A DNA stretch of 64,000 nt from Nemorincola caseinilytica (lineage in GTDB: Bacteria > Bacteroidota > Bacteroidia > Chitinophagales > Chitinophagaceae), in the NCBI RefSeq assembly GCF_039540515.1, contig NZ_BAABFA010000010.1, positions 62,001 through 126,000 on the forward strand, in the 5' to 3' direction. Every line of letters begins with the position of its first letter. The first letter of the stretch is position 1. Both the position numbers and the translations under genes were made by a program. Under the pieces are notes generated by a model. The model made no database searches. It saw only the letters and a list, made by a program, of their open reading frames with translations, and had not been told where the DNA came from. Shown one piece after another: positions 40,956 to 50,558 of the stretch.

Positions 40956-42881
40956 CTATCGCACCACTACCTGCACACTATGCTCCTTGTCTGCGGTATA
41001 GGCGGTCACCAGGTAATGCCCCGGCGCCATATCATCAAAGGTCATTGTGGCCTGCGGTACTTGTACCGGCCTCATTGCCACTACCCTGCCTACCGCATCT
41101 CTTACCGATACCATACCTGTATGCACCGGCAGGTACAGCATAAATGAGCCCGAGCTCGGGTTCGGCATCACCCTCATTTCAGCGCTGCCGGCCCCAGCTA
41201 CCCCCACACCGGTAGCGCATACCGATGCCGGCAATACATTTACCACCTTGCTTGCGGTATCTGCGCCGCAGGTGCCGGTCACTATGTAGTATATGGTAGC
41301 TGTGCCGGCCGTTATACCGCTCACCGTACCGCCCGCTACCGTAGCATTGGCGCTGCTGCTGGCCCATGTACCACCCGCTACGGTAAAAGCCATCATTATG
41401 GTATCGCCCACGCACACATCGTTGGGGCCTGTTACCACTCCGACATCAGGTATAGAGTCTATATGCGCTATCTTCATTACCTGTGCCGCATTGTACCCGT
41501 CCGATATCTCTATAGTAAAGGTATCAAGGCCCACATAACCCGGCGCCGGTGTATAGCTAAGGCCCGTGGGCGTTAGTAGCCCTCCCGTAGTAGGCGCTGT
41601 GGCTACAAAGCCGCTCAGGCTGCCATGGAACGGCCCCGACACCACCGTCCACGATAGTGTTTGCCCCACATTCGCATCCATAGCGGTCAGCAGGCTGTTC
41701 AAGGCTACCGGGGTATTGCGGCATGTATTTGCCATGCCGGTCTCAGAGAATACAGGCGACAGGTTCGAGGTAGTATCTATACGCCTCACCACATAGTTCA
41801 GCTCATCGGCTATGTATAGCCTGCCTGCGGCATCCAGGCATATGCCCCATGGCAGGTTTATCTTCGCAAAAGCAGAATTGGCCGGCCCGCCATCGCCACT
41901 ATAGCCCACCGGCAGCCCACCGGTATATGTAGAGATGGTACCCGATCCATCTACTCTGCGTATCCTGTGGTTGTACCTGTCGGTAATAAAAAGGTCGCCG
42001 GTCGCCGCGTTCACAGCTACCGCTATAGGGGCATTCATGCCCGCGCTCAGTGCCGGGCCGCCATCACCCGAGAAAGTTCCCATACCACTGCCCAGACCTG
42101 CACCTGCGCCATTACCTGCTACTGTTTCTATATTGCCCGTTGCAGTGTTCAGCCGCCTTATCACATTATTGCCCTCATCGGCTATGTACAGGTACCCTCC
42201 CGAGTATGTGAGCCCGCTTGGGCCAAAAAGCTGGGCCAGCACCCCTGGGCCGCCATCGCCACTATACCCGTGCGCCCCGGTGCCGGCCACCGTACTTATA
42301 TTGCCTGCTGCATCTACCTTACGCACCCGCGCACCCGCATATTCGGATATATACACATTCCCCATCCCGTCAGTTGCTACGGCCATCGGTGTGTTCATCT
42401 GGGCCGCAGTGGCCGGGCCGCCATCGCCGCTATACCCGGCTACACCCGTACCTGCAATTGTAGAGATAGTACCATCGGGCGCTATTCTACGCACCACGCA
42501 GTCCACATCCTGCGCAAAGTACAGGCTACCGCCGCCATCTACAGCTATCCCCATCGGCCATGTTATATCGGCCGCAGTGGCCGGGCCGCCATCGCCGCTA
42601 TACCCCATCACACCCGTACCTGCATAAGTACTGATGATACCCGTTGGCGATACCTTGCGTATATATCGGTTGCCCTCGCCTATATACAGGTTACCACTGT
42701 TATCTACCGCTACAGAATAGGTGTAGTTCATTGCTGCCGCTGTGGCCGCCCCCCCATCGCCCGATGATGTAGAGCCACCTATCGAATAATTGCCTGCATA
42801 GGTATGAATGGTCTGTGCTTGCGTAGCATATACGCCGGTCAGCAGCAAGGCTGCTGTCAGTAGGGAAAAACATTTTGTCAT
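40956..42881 (-). CDS. NHL-repeat surface protein with type IX sorting domain
   Basis: The 641-residue protein has a signal peptide (MTKCFSLLTAALLLTGVYAT, cleavage after TQAQ). About six NHL-type blades follow, each with a YSGDGGPA turn and a V.VD..GN.YI.D strand. From about residue 375 come an Ig-like/cadherin-like segment (LSWTVVSGPFHGSLSG, GYVGLDTFTIEIS) and a BIG2-like segment, and then a Por-type C-terminal domain (MRVMPNPSSGSFMLYL, VQVVVR). It should be displayed on the surface by the type IX system; the ligand is unknown. Confidence 0.87.
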   Translation of the reverse strand: MTKCFSLLTAALLLTGVYATQAQTIHTYAGNYSIGGSTSSGDGGAATAAAMNYTYSVAVDNSGNLYIGEGNRYIRKVSPTGIISTYAGTGVMGYSGDGGPATAADITWPMGIAVDGGGSLYFAQDVDCVVRRIAPDGTISTIAGTGVAGYSGDGGPATAAQMNTPMAVATDGMGNVYISEYAGARVRKVDAAGNISTVAGTGAHGYSGDGGPGVLAQLFGPSGLTYSGGYLYIADEGNNVIRRLNTATGNIETVAGNGAGAGLGSGMGTFSGDGGPALSAGMNAPIAVAVNAATGDLFITDRYNHRIRRVDGSGTISTYTGGLPVGYSGDGGPANSAFAKINLPWGICLDAAGRLYIADELNYVVRRIDTTSNLSPVFSETGMANTCRNTPVALNSLLTAMDANVGQTLSWTVVSGPFHGSLSGFVATAPTTGGLLTPTGLSYTPAPGYVGLDTFTIEISDGYNAAQVMKIAHIDSIPDVGVVTGPNDVCVGDTIMMAFTVAGGTWASSSANATVAGGTVSGITAGTATIYYIVTGTCGADTASKVVNVLPASVCATGVGVAGAGSAEMRVMPNPSSGSFMLYLPVHTGMVSVRDAVGRVVAMRPVQVPQATMTFDDMAPGHYLVTAYTADKEHSVQVVVR

Positions 42882-43122
42882 AAGTGTGGTGTTAGGTCAT
42901 GCACATAGTATCGCCTTCTCCGTAGAGTCTGGCATTTTCATGATATACTGACGCAGAAAATACCCTATTCGTTTGCATGTTCACACAGGAAAAAAGCAGG
43001 TATTTTTTGTGCTTTTTCTTATTTGCCTGTGCATCAGCCACTTAAAGAACTCTGCACGGGCACTACCTCAATAAATAATTATCGTTCGCGTATATTGCAT
43101 CTGTTCATCACCTCGTATAGCT

Positions 43123-43287
43123 ATGAGAAAGACATTCCTGGTAATACTCATCATCCTGAATATGATGGTGCTCACAGGGCAAGTATGGCCCGATGGCGCA
43201 CCACCCTTCGCGCGCGTGGTCAATATCGTGTTCCTCTCCCTCAGCCTGCTCTATTTCCTGTCATCGTTCATGGGCAAAAGGCGCTGA
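43123..43287 (+). CDS. Small membrane protein (54 aa)
   Basis: Reads MRKTFLVILIILNMMVLTGQ, then a short loop with a proline pair (DGAPPFAR) and a second helix VNIVFLSLSLLYFLSSFMG, ending KRR and TGA. Two helices with a positive end are consistent with a real small membrane protein. It is divergent from the NHL-protein gene and convergent with the NTF2-like gene. No family was recognised. Confidence 0.5.
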   Translation: MRKTFLVILIILNMMVLTGQVWPDGAPPFARVVNIVFLSLSLLYFLSSFMGKRR

Positions 43288-43291
43288 CGGC

Positions 43292-43771
43292 TCAGTGGTC
43301 GTAGCTCACCACGCGTGTTATCTGCCACTTGCCGCCGGGCTGCCGCTTCCATATCATCAGGAATTTGAAGTTGCCTATCTCTTCCTTTCCGTTCTCCTTG
43401 TGCCTGAACTGGTGCGTACCTGCCTCTATGGCGCCATAGTCCTTTATGGGGTGTACCTCAAAGGTGTTGCGTATCAGCATACGCGTCAGCTTGTTCTCCT
43501 TCGCAAAATTGTTCTTGAAATTCCTGAACACCGTATCATACGGTATCAGCCCGCCATTGTCCTGGTACCACTCCAGGTCTTTAGAGAAAAATGCCCGGAA
43601 GGTCTCCATATCCTGCCTGTTGAAGGCCGCGAACAATAGGCTGTCCTGCAGCGCTATCTCTACAAATAATGCGGGCGGTGTAACCGCTACTTTCTTTTCC
43701 TGCCCGGCCGCTGAATGCGGCATACTCCATACACAGAGCGCATATGCAACAATGGCAAAGATCTTTTTCAT
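43292..43771 (-). CDS. Exported NTF2-like (SnoaL/DUF4440) protein
   Basis: The 159-residue protein has a signal peptide (MKKIFAIVAYALCVWSMPHS, cleavage near AAG). An NTF2-like fold follows: DSLLFAAFNRQDMETFRAFF, then DLEWYQDNGG, and the ending GGKWQITRVVSYDH. This layout is common in DUF4440 proteins, which bind small hydrophobic ligands or act as minor enzymes; the role here is unknown. The start at 43771 was chosen because it gives the signal peptide; eight codons upstream are also open. Confidence 0.8.
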   Translation of the reverse strand: MKKIFAIVAYALCVWSMPHSAAGQEKKVAVTPPALFVEIALQDSLLFAAFNRQDMETFRAFFSKDLEWYQDNGGLIPYDTVFRNFKNNFAKENKLTRMLIRNTFEVHPIKDYGAIEAGTHQFRHKENGKEEIGNFKFLMIWKRQPGGKWQITRVVSYDH

Positions 43772-43822
43772 AGGCAAAAGGAATGATGGCACCACAAATA
43801 TCGGTCATAAACACACCGGTCG

Positions 43823-44281
43823 CTACCATGCCTTCCCTTCTTCCACATATCGCTTTAGCATCGCCAGCGACACCATCCAGTAATAGTTCACATGCCTGTA
43901 TATGGCCTCTGTAGCAAAGTTGGAAAGTGTAAGCAGCAGCTCTGTCCCATCCTTGCCTTCCGTTAGCACCAGGTCTATGGCGGTATAGCTGCCGGGCTCA
44001 TCGGCCAGGTGCGATAGCGAGCTCAGGTGCGTGTAGCACAGCCGCTGCCCCGGCCTGAAGGCCACCACCCGCCCCATATTCTCAAAGTGTGTTTTGTACC
44101 ACGGCCCGCGTATGCTTATGGGGCTTCCCTCTCTCCAGTCGGTCTCTATCTCTATCGGTGTCTGCGACATCCATTGCTGCATTTGGGCGGGTACGGTCAG
44201 TGCCTGCCACACCCTGCCTGCCGGTGCCGCTATTGTTATGGTCTTTGTTATCTGCTGCTCGTATGTACCTTCTGCTGTCAT
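43823..44281 (-). CDS. SRPBCC (AHSA1-like) protein
   Basis: The 152-residue protein has the AHSA1/START fold pattern: ITKTITIAAPAGRVWQALTV, MQQWMSQTPIEIETDWREG, GRVVAFRPGQRLCYTHLSS and a final helix NYYWMVSLAMLKRYVEEG. Members bind hydrophobic ligands or regulate Hsp90 in eukaryotes; the bacterial function is mostly unknown. It runs leftward just before the NTF2-like gene, 51 bases away, so they may share a transcript. Confidence 0.82.
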   Translation of the reverse strand: MTAEGTYEQQITKTITIAAPAGRVWQALTVPAQMQQWMSQTPIEIETDWREGSPISIRGPWYKTHFENMGRVVAFRPGQRLCYTHLSSLSHLADEPGSYTAIDLVLTEGKDGTELLLTLSNFATEAIYRHVNYYWMVSLAMLKRYVEEGKAW

Positions 44282-44350
44282 GTGGTGGGCATAGTGCTTT
44301 AGGTAAAGCTATGCAGCCTTTTGTGAAGGATGTCCCAATATTAGTTCGCA

Positions 44351-44869
44351 CTAATAGCGCAGTAGCATTTGGTGATTAGGGTTGGAATGCGTCTCCGATA
44401 TTTTGAACATATGCTCACCCACTATATCGAAACCCGCACGCTTATAGAATGCTACTGCCCGCTCATTACCCGTCCAGGTAAAAAGCCACATCGCGCATTG
44501 CCCCTGCGCTTTAGACAGGTCTATGTTATGCTGCAGCAACCTATACCCCAGCCTTTGCCCCAAAACATGGCTATATAGGTAAATACGGTCCAGCTTGGTC
44601 ACATTCGCATCCCCTATGTTGGGGTGCCCGGCGTTCAGCACTATCTTAGAAAAACCCACGGCCCGCTCGCCGCAAAATAGGAGGTGGTATATATGCTGCG
44701 GTCCGCTCAGTTCTTTTTGTATCGCTGCATCGTTATAGTGGCCGCTTATGAAGTGGTCCATGTCCGCCTCGCTGCAGCTCGCCATGTGCGCCTGCCTTAC
44801 CGTTACCCTTCCTATCTCTGCTATTACCGGGGCGTCCTCCTTCGTAGCCCTCCGAATGTATATTTCCAT
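44351..44869 (-). CDS. GNAT-family N-acetyltransferase
   Basis: The 172-residue protein begins MEIYIRRATKEDAPVIAEIG and has the GNAT core: AVGFSKIVLN, then LDRIYLYSHVLGQRLGYRLL (acetyl-CoA loop, a V..GQ.LG variant) and WTGNERAVAFYKRAGFDIVG. It resembles the spermidine/RimI-like group, but the substrate is unknown. The frame is open to 45022, but that part overlaps the intrinsic terminator of the upstream gene, so the ATG at 44869 was used; 44878 is an alternative. Confidence 0.85.
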   Translation of the reverse strand: MEIYIRRATKEDAPVIAEIGRVTVRQAHMASCSEADMDHFISGHYNDAAIQKELSGPQHIYHLLFCGERAVGFSKIVLNAGHPNIGDANVTKLDRIYLYSHVLGQRLGYRLLQHNIDLSKAQGQCAMWLFTWTGNERAVAFYKRAGFDIVGEHMFKISETHSNPNHQMLLRY

Positions 44870-44918
44870 GTTCTGCATAACGCTGATATGTGGGTGCAGT
44901 GTATCTATCGGGTCAAAT

Positions 44919-44944
44919 AAAAAATGGCAGGTCGCCCTGCCATT
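44919..44944 (-). terminator. Intrinsic terminator of the transglutaminase-like pair
   Basis: Read leftward, AATGGCAGG and CCTGCCATT pair and are followed by T6. Confidence 0.8.
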
Positions 44945-44967
44945 CCGGTCATATTCTGTTACGATCC

Positions 44968-47037
44968 TTATTTCTTTGCCAGCACCAGTGTCAGGTTGTT
45001 GAAGTCGGCCGCGGTGTTCCATACCTTGCGGAAACGATCGTACTGCAATACAGGGAAGTGCAGTTGCTTGTACATCTCGTTCACGGTTATCACCAGCTTG
45101 TCTCCGTTCTTGTTATCCTTTATCAGCCTGTAGTTCGATTCAAAGCTGATCACCGTCTCCACATCACCGTTCAGGTAGTCGGCGCTCATGCGTGCTGCCT
45201 CGGGGTTCAGTATCTTATATCCCTTAGGTATGTTTATGGTTATGGTGTGCTTGTTGGTATACGGGTAAGGCACCTCTACTGCTGTTTCCCTGGCACGCTC
45301 TTCATACATATCGTTCTGCGTATTTATGAGTTTGCCCGCCTTTATCAGGTAGCGGCTACCGGCCTTGTTCACCAGGTCCGACGCGTCTATAGTTGCGGTA
45401 AGCACCAGCGGCTTGTTAGTGTTATAGTTGCTCACATCATCATTAGAGAGGTCATAGGTCTTTATGTCATTATAATTCCTGACGAAGTCGAACTGTTCTG
45501 CCACGAATTTCTTCATATTCTCCGGCCTCACCTCGGGCAGTTCAGAACGCAGCCCTACCGACTCATATCCATACCATGCGCGCGATACATTGGCCTTTGC
45601 ATCCATATTTTTAGTAAAGCTCACAGACGCGGTCACATCATTGCGTGTTTCATTCTCGGGCAGTGGCGTTATACGGCGCACTTTGTGCATGGGGCCCGTG
45701 TTCTCGCCCTTGTTAGGCATCACACAGAATACGCCCTTGCTGCCTGCATATTGCGGCGGTATGACAGGGTAGCGCAGGTACTGCTCCGTAGGGCTCAGAA
45801 ATTTCTTCTGCCTGGGGAAATAGATAAGTGTATGCTCCAGTCCTTCCCAGCTCTCAAAACCGGTATTCACTATGTTCGAAGAGCGGTCCCATGCCCAGCC
45901 TATCTCATGCTTTATACCTGCCTGTGTCAGGCAGGCAGCGAACAGGCGGATATATCCTTTATAGGACGCCACACCTTTGCTGATGATGGTATCGAGCACC
46001 TCTCGCGGATCTTCATAACCTACGGCATATACCGACATAGAGCGCTGCTCCTTTGCCGATGTTATCTCGCGCCGCTCTTCATAGTCCACATATGGGTACA
46101 GCGTTATGTTCTTCTTTATGCCCAGCTCTATCTTCCTGATGTTCTTTTCCTCATCATCGTTCGTACGCACACCCAGATCAGCAAGGAATCTGTTCACAGC
46201 ACGGTCTTCTCTTTCCGATATCTTGTAGTTCTCGTCATATAGCTTGCGGGCCAGGTTGTTCCAGGTATTCAGCTTTATCTTCTCTTCACCATCATTGGGG
46301 GTATAGTAGCTCACCCTGTGGCTGAACTGCATGGTATGCAGGTCGTAATAGCTGTTCTTTTCAGGCAGTAAAGACGGTATGTCGTTCATCACCAGCTTAT
46401 ACTGCATGCGGCTGCCGGCCTGTTCGGGTCTCAGTTCAGGAAGGCCATTATAGCTGCGGCCCTCTACCACCATGTTCTTGGGGTAGGAAAGCAGGAAGTG
46501 TGTCTTATCCACGGGCACATCGAACTGGAACACATCCGTGCCGAAATCGTCGCATGAATTCACCTCTTTTACCAGGTACTCTATTTCTGTATTCTCGTCT
46601 AGCCCTTCCATGGGCAGCCACAGTATATATTTATCGCTGTCTATAGAGTAGAACGTCCTTTTCTGGTCAAAGTTCCACACCTTGCCATTCTGCGATATGG
46701 TACGCGCCTTTATGGTAGGCACCTTCGTGCCACGGTTCAGCTTCACGGGTATAAGCGAGTATCTGGCTATGCCGCGGTCATCCAGCACTTTTATCAGCCC
46801 ATGTTTGGTAGTATGTTTCACTATGTTGCCGCCTTCTACACGGTAGTCTATCTTCACTTCGTTCAGCAGCATCACGGCAGGCTCGGTGGCATGTTCCAGC
46901 GGTACGGGGTGCGGACGTGCCGTATCGGCCCATTCCACCCATATGGGATTTTGAGAGAGGTAAAGCTTTTTCTGTGCAGAAACAGTAAGTGCAAGTGCAG
47001 AGAACAGTATGGTAATAAATACTAAAGGTCTTTTCAT
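44968..47037 (-). CDS. DUF3857/transglutaminase-like protein lacking the catalytic Cys and Asp
   Basis: The 689-residue protein has a signal peptide (MKRPLVFITILFSALALTVS) and the same layout as its upstream neighbour: a DUF3857 domain with RGIARYSLIPVKLNRG, then a transglutaminase-like domain. In that domain the segment VASYKGYIRLFAACLTQAGI aligns with the neighbour's YGDCKDMSSVLMAMYQVAGI, so the catalytic Cys is replaced by Tyr. The His is kept (LEHTLIYF), but the Asp region reads FLSPTE instead of FPDGT. It is therefore probably inactive as a protease or transglutaminase. It starts 9 bases after the neighbour's stop. Confidence 0.8.
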   Translation of the reverse strand: MKRPLVFITILFSALALTVSAQKKLYLSQNPIWVEWADTARPHPVPLEHATEPAVMLLNEVKIDYRVEGGNIVKHTTKHGLIKVLDDRGIARYSLIPVKLNRGTKVPTIKARTISQNGKVWNFDQKRTFYSIDSDKYILWLPMEGLDENTEIEYLVKEVNSCDDFGTDVFQFDVPVDKTHFLLSYPKNMVVEGRSYNGLPELRPEQAGSRMQYKLVMNDIPSLLPEKNSYYDLHTMQFSHRVSYYTPNDGEEKIKLNTWNNLARKLYDENYKISEREDRAVNRFLADLGVRTNDDEEKNIRKIELGIKKNITLYPYVDYEERREITSAKEQRSMSVYAVGYEDPREVLDTIISKGVASYKGYIRLFAACLTQAGIKHEIGWAWDRSSNIVNTGFESWEGLEHTLIYFPRQKKFLSPTEQYLRYPVIPPQYAGSKGVFCVMPNKGENTGPMHKVRRITPLPENETRNDVTASVSFTKNMDAKANVSRAWYGYESVGLRSELPEVRPENMKKFVAEQFDFVRNYNDIKTYDLSNDDVSNYNTNKPLVLTATIDASDLVNKAGSRYLIKAGKLINTQNDMYEERARETAVEVPYPYTNKHTITINIPKGYKILNPEAARMSADYLNGDVETVISFESNYRLIKDNKNGDKLVITVNEMYKQLHFPVLQYDRFRKVWNTAADFNNLTLVLAKK

Positions 47038-47046
47038 ATAGCTCTA

Positions 47047-48999
47047 TTATTTGCCGGTGAGCACAACGGTTTCTTTATAAAGTTTCTTAAGCTGGTCTAC
47101 CAGTTTGTTGTTCGCAGCGAACTGCGAAGGCATTATCTTCATTGTGTTCAGTACATATTCCCGTGTCAGTGTCACGGTATGGTTCGCATTGTTCACTTTG
47201 TAAGATATATTGTAGCTCCATAGGCCATCTACACCGCCCCTGGCATTTTTAGGCACATAAGACACCCTGAAGCCTTTGGGTACGTTCAGCGTCACGGTCT
47301 CCTTCACGGTCTTCTTCCACTTCAGATACATCGGGAAGTTCCTGTCCTCATCATTCATGCGCAGGTCTAGGAATGTGTTCTCCAGGTTCATGTTCACAAA
47401 GTATTCCCTGCCTGCTTTCTGCACATGGTCGCCTATCATGAAACCGGTAGTGATGATAAGGTCTTTCTCGCCATCGGTACGGGCATCCACATCATAGTTC
47501 TTCAGTATGAACTTGTTGTTGCCCCTCTTCGCCAGAGACCGTATGAATTCATCCTTTTCTTTCTTGCGGTTCTTGTAGGCCAGCACCTCGGCTATCTCCC
47601 ATGCCTCATATCCTTTGTAGTGCTGGTAGGTGGTGCCTGTCACATCATTATATGCCAGGTCTATGGTGGTATTATCTATGGTCACGTTCCTGGTGGCCGG
47701 CATTTCTGGTATCCTCACTATTTTATGATGCGTGGCATCCATCATTATCATGGCTTCTTTGCCCTGTATGTCCCACCTGTCGGTGCCCAGCGGCTGCACA
47801 TGCGTGGTACCATCGGGAAACACCCACTCGCCATCCAGTTTCACCGCACATATCATATGGTTGTAGAGGTGCTGTGTCTGTATCTCATCGTGTGTATAGG
47901 GCTTGTCATTGGTGCCTATCACCGCGCAGTATGCGGGTATGCCGGCCACCTGATACATAGCCATCAATACGCTCGACATGTCCTTACAGTCGCCATACAT
48001 TCTTTTGCATACGGTATCGGCAGGGTTGGGCACAAAACCATCCATATCTGTAGCGTAAAGCGCCTCATAATGGAAGTATTTCTGCACCCAGCCAAATATG
48101 CGTGCCACTTTCTCCCTGTCGGAATAAGCACCTCTTATCAGCTCGGCGGTCTTCTTCCTCAGGAAAGAATCTGTCTTGTAGTTCAGCCCGTTCACAAAGT
48201 TGTATTCGAACCGGTGATGCGCGTTTATGTCGCCATTCAGCACAGAATCTTTCCTGGCGCCCGTCATCCTGAACGATACGACGTAGGGTATCACATGCGC
48301 CATATAGTAAAGAACGTTCGGCACCTCGTCATATTCCTTCACCGCAGGCAGGTTCTTTACCGTAAAACGGTATACTATCATACCACCATCTTCTTTCACC
48401 GTCCTTTTTATAACACTGGTATCGGCGCCCTTTACCAGGAAGCCCATCTTCACATATCGGGGCGCCCGCACCTCGAACATCGAATATAGCGTAGGCGCTT
48501 CATTGCCAAAGGCAAAGCCCGGCAGCATACGCAGTTCCTCATGCTCCTGCGTATACCATGTTCGTGTTATAGAGTTCTTTTTCAGGCCTGTATACCGGGG
48601 GCTCACATAGCCGTTCTTATCACGGTTCTGCACCATTTTATAGTCATTGCCATCGGGTATATAGGCAGTAGCCCCGGCTGCGGTCACAGAGGTAAATGTC
48701 CCACCATATATACCATCCTGATTGTGTGTGTTCAAAGATCGGTCGCTGATGTAGAGCTTCTCATCTGCCACTGTGCTCCTGGCCTTCAGTTCTCCATCCT
48801 CTTCATATATCTCCATCTTGCGCGAATCTTCCACATACACTATATGCTCGTTCTTGTAGCGGGCAGCTATGCTATCGTACTTCTGGCGTTTCAGCGAAAG
48901 CTGGGCATGCGCCGCGCAAGAGACCAGTATGGCCGCTACCAACAGGCATGCGGCCTTGCGCTGCCATAGTATCTGTATCCTGGCGTTGGTCATTGTCAT
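47047..48999 (-). CDS. DUF3857/transglutaminase-like exported protein
   Basis: The 650-residue protein has an exported N-terminus (LLVAAILVSCAAHAQ), which could also be a lipoprotein signal (SC). A DUF3857 domain runs to about residue 280. A transglutaminase-like domain follows with the full triad: YGDCKDMSSVLMA (Cys near 337), YNHMICAV (His near 380) and VFPDGT (Asp near 395). Similar Bacteroidota proteins are numerous and unassigned; a cell-envelope protease or crosslinker is plausible. M3 is an alternative start. A -7-like TATCTTTAC lies at 49013-49021. Confidence 0.85.
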   Translation of the reverse strand: MTMTNARIQILWQRKAACLLVAAILVSCAAHAQLSLKRQKYDSIAARYKNEHIVYVEDSRKMEIYEEDGELKARSTVADEKLYISDRSLNTHNQDGIYGGTFTSVTAAGATAYIPDGNDYKMVQNRDKNGYVSPRYTGLKKNSITRTWYTQEHEELRMLPGFAFGNEAPTLYSMFEVRAPRYVKMGFLVKGADTSVIKRTVKEDGGMIVYRFTVKNLPAVKEYDEVPNVLYYMAHVIPYVVSFRMTGARKDSVLNGDINAHHRFEYNFVNGLNYKTDSFLRKKTAELIRGAYSDREKVARIFGWVQKYFHYEALYATDMDGFVPNPADTVCKRMYGDCKDMSSVLMAMYQVAGIPAYCAVIGTNDKPYTHDEIQTQHLYNHMICAVKLDGEWVFPDGTTHVQPLGTDRWDIQGKEAMIMMDATHHKIVRIPEMPATRNVTIDNTTIDLAYNDVTGTTYQHYKGYEAWEIAEVLAYKNRKKEKDEFIRSLAKRGNNKFILKNYDVDARTDGEKDLIITTGFMIGDHVQKAGREYFVNMNLENTFLDLRMNDEDRNFPMYLKWKKTVKETVTLNVPKGFRVSYVPKNARGGVDGLWSYNISYKVNNANHTVTLTREYVLNTMKIMPSQFAANNKLVDQLKKLYKETVVLTGK

Positions 49000-49203
49000 G
49001 TATAATTATGTCGTAAAGATACCTGTATGCTAACAGGGGTATAAATATAGTGATAAAAAAACAGTAGTGTCAAGTAAGTACAGGCCTTTATGCCAAAATA
49101 ACGGCAATATCACATAGTCGGCAAAGGCAATGAATTATGTCGCAACACTATGTATTTGAAAATAAAAACATATTTGAAGAAGGAGGCCCGGTCAGCACCA
49201 CCC

Positions 49204-49530
49204 CTACTCAAAATAGCGCACCACGCATTCCTTCAGCATGCGCTCCTGGTCGGCTATGCCCTGTACAGGCACGGCGCCTGTGGCCTCGAAGTGAGGCCAG
49301 CCTTCCTCGTCCCTGCCTGCGGGCTCATAGTATCCCAGCTGGCTCAGCAGCGTACATACGGCCACATGCATCAGGTCCTGTTTCTGCTCTTTCGAGAATT
49401 TGCGGCGCGGCATCCTGCCCAGCTCGTTCACACCTATCAGAAAGAGTATACCCTCCATATCGGGCACCTTGCCAAAACGCTCCCGCAGCAGGTTCTCGGT
49501 GTCCAGCCAGCGTTGTTCAAAATTGTCCAT
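49204..49530 (-). CDS. Conserved protein of unknown function
   Basis: The 108-residue protein starts MDNFEQRWLDTENLLRERFG, then MEGILFLIGVNELGRMPR and KFSKEQKQDLMHVAVCTLLS, ending GWPHFEATG and a short tail. This pattern occurs widely in Bacteroidota, but I know of no function. The ATG at 49530 was chosen over a TTG at 49536: it fits relatives and lies 10 bases after a -7 element (49541-49549). Confidence 0.8.
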   Translation of the reverse strand: MDNFEQRWLDTENLLRERFGKVPDMEGILFLIGVNELGRMPRRKFSKEQKQDLMHVAVCTLLSQLGYYEPAGRDEEGWPHFEATGAVPVQGIADQERMLKECVVRYFE

Positions 49531-49540
49531 CAGCAAAAAC

Positions 49541-49549
49541 GCAAAGGTA
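49541..49549 (-). promoter_or_regulatory. -7 promoter element TACCTTTGC
   Basis: A leftward TAnnTTTGC match, 10 bases before the ATG at 49530; the leader would be only a few bases long. Confidence 0.55.
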
Positions 49550-49589
49550 CGGCAATGACCGCTAATGCCGTACAGGGCTGCCGCAGGTG

Positions 49590-50330
49590 CTATGCACCCT
49601 GCTGGGCAGTAAGGTATCTCACCATCTGGAACACCGATATACCTATTATCACCCCCAGCACCAGGTATCTGAACATCCGCTCCGATGTGCGCTGCAGTAC
49701 CAGCTTGCCCAGGTAGCTGCCCACTACGGCCACCAGCATCAGCATAGGTACCAGTATCAGGTACTCTATGGGAAAGTACCCGTTGCCCACATATACCACG
49801 GCCCTACTGGCGTCCACCCCCAGGTCTATCAGGGCCGATGTGGCCACAAAAACATCTTTCGACAGGCCAAAGGCCGCCAGTGTGAGCCCGCGCACTGCAC
49901 CGCCTGTGCCCACCAGCCCTGCCAGGAAGCCCGACACCGCTCCGCCAATATACAACTCCGTATCCGTACGCCCCGGTGTGCGCTTTGTATTCAGCAGCAG
50001 GTATACCGATAGCAGTATCAGGGCCACGCTCATGAACAGCTCCATCTGCCGCAGGGGTAGTACCGTCGATAGCCCCGCCCCCAGCAGTACGAACAGCACT
50101 GCGGGTATGCCCAGCTTCACGGCTATGCGCCTGTCTATCCCCTTCCTGAACAGTGTTATCTTCGATATGTTGCTGAAAACATGAAAAACCGCCGTTATAC
50201 CCAGCACCGTCCTCATATCGAAGAACATAGAGGCCACGGGCACAAAGAGTATCGACGACCCGAAACCCGACACCGTACCCAGTATCTCCGACACCAGGGC
50301 CAGCAGCAGAAATGTAGTGTACTTTTCCAT
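49590..50330 (-). CDS. TauE/SafE-family transporter
   Basis: The 246-residue protein has about eight membrane helices in the two-repeat TauE/SafE layout. The first half has SGFGSSILFVPVASMFFDM, the second GFLAGLVGTGGAVRGLTLAA, both with the small-residue loop typical of the family. Members export sulfite, sulfoacetate or related organosulfonates. No sulfur genes are nearby, so the substrate is unknown. Confidence 0.88.
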   Translation of the reverse strand: MEKYTTFLLLALVSEILGTVSGFGSSILFVPVASMFFDMRTVLGITAVFHVFSNISKITLFRKGIDRRIAVKLGIPAVLFVLLGAGLSTVLPLRQMELFMSVALILLSVYLLLNTKRTPGRTDTELYIGGAVSGFLAGLVGTGGAVRGLTLAAFGLSKDVFVATSALIDLGVDASRAVVYVGNGYFPIEYLILVPMLMLVAVVGSYLGKLVLQRTSERMFRYLVLGVIIGISVFQMVRYLTAQQGA

Positions 50331-50558
50331 CAGGTAGTTGGCAATAGAATGGCAATGAACAATATAAAGGTGCTAAAACCTATCCGAATGGTCAACTGGG
50401 AAATGAAAGAAAAACGAATTTCGCCTCACATCTTTTGTTCCATCTTAAAAAAAGTTAAAACTCCCCGGTTCATATGCCATTTTTCGGTTTCCCGTTTTAT
50501 TTTTGATCTCTGCCATTTCTCATAACAGTAGCAACAGGAAAAACAGTACCGAGCAATT

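Noticed and set aside
44890..46242. 450-codon open frame opposite the transglutaminase-like gene
   Set aside because: Antisense to a gene with clear domains; the protein shows no recognisable pattern.
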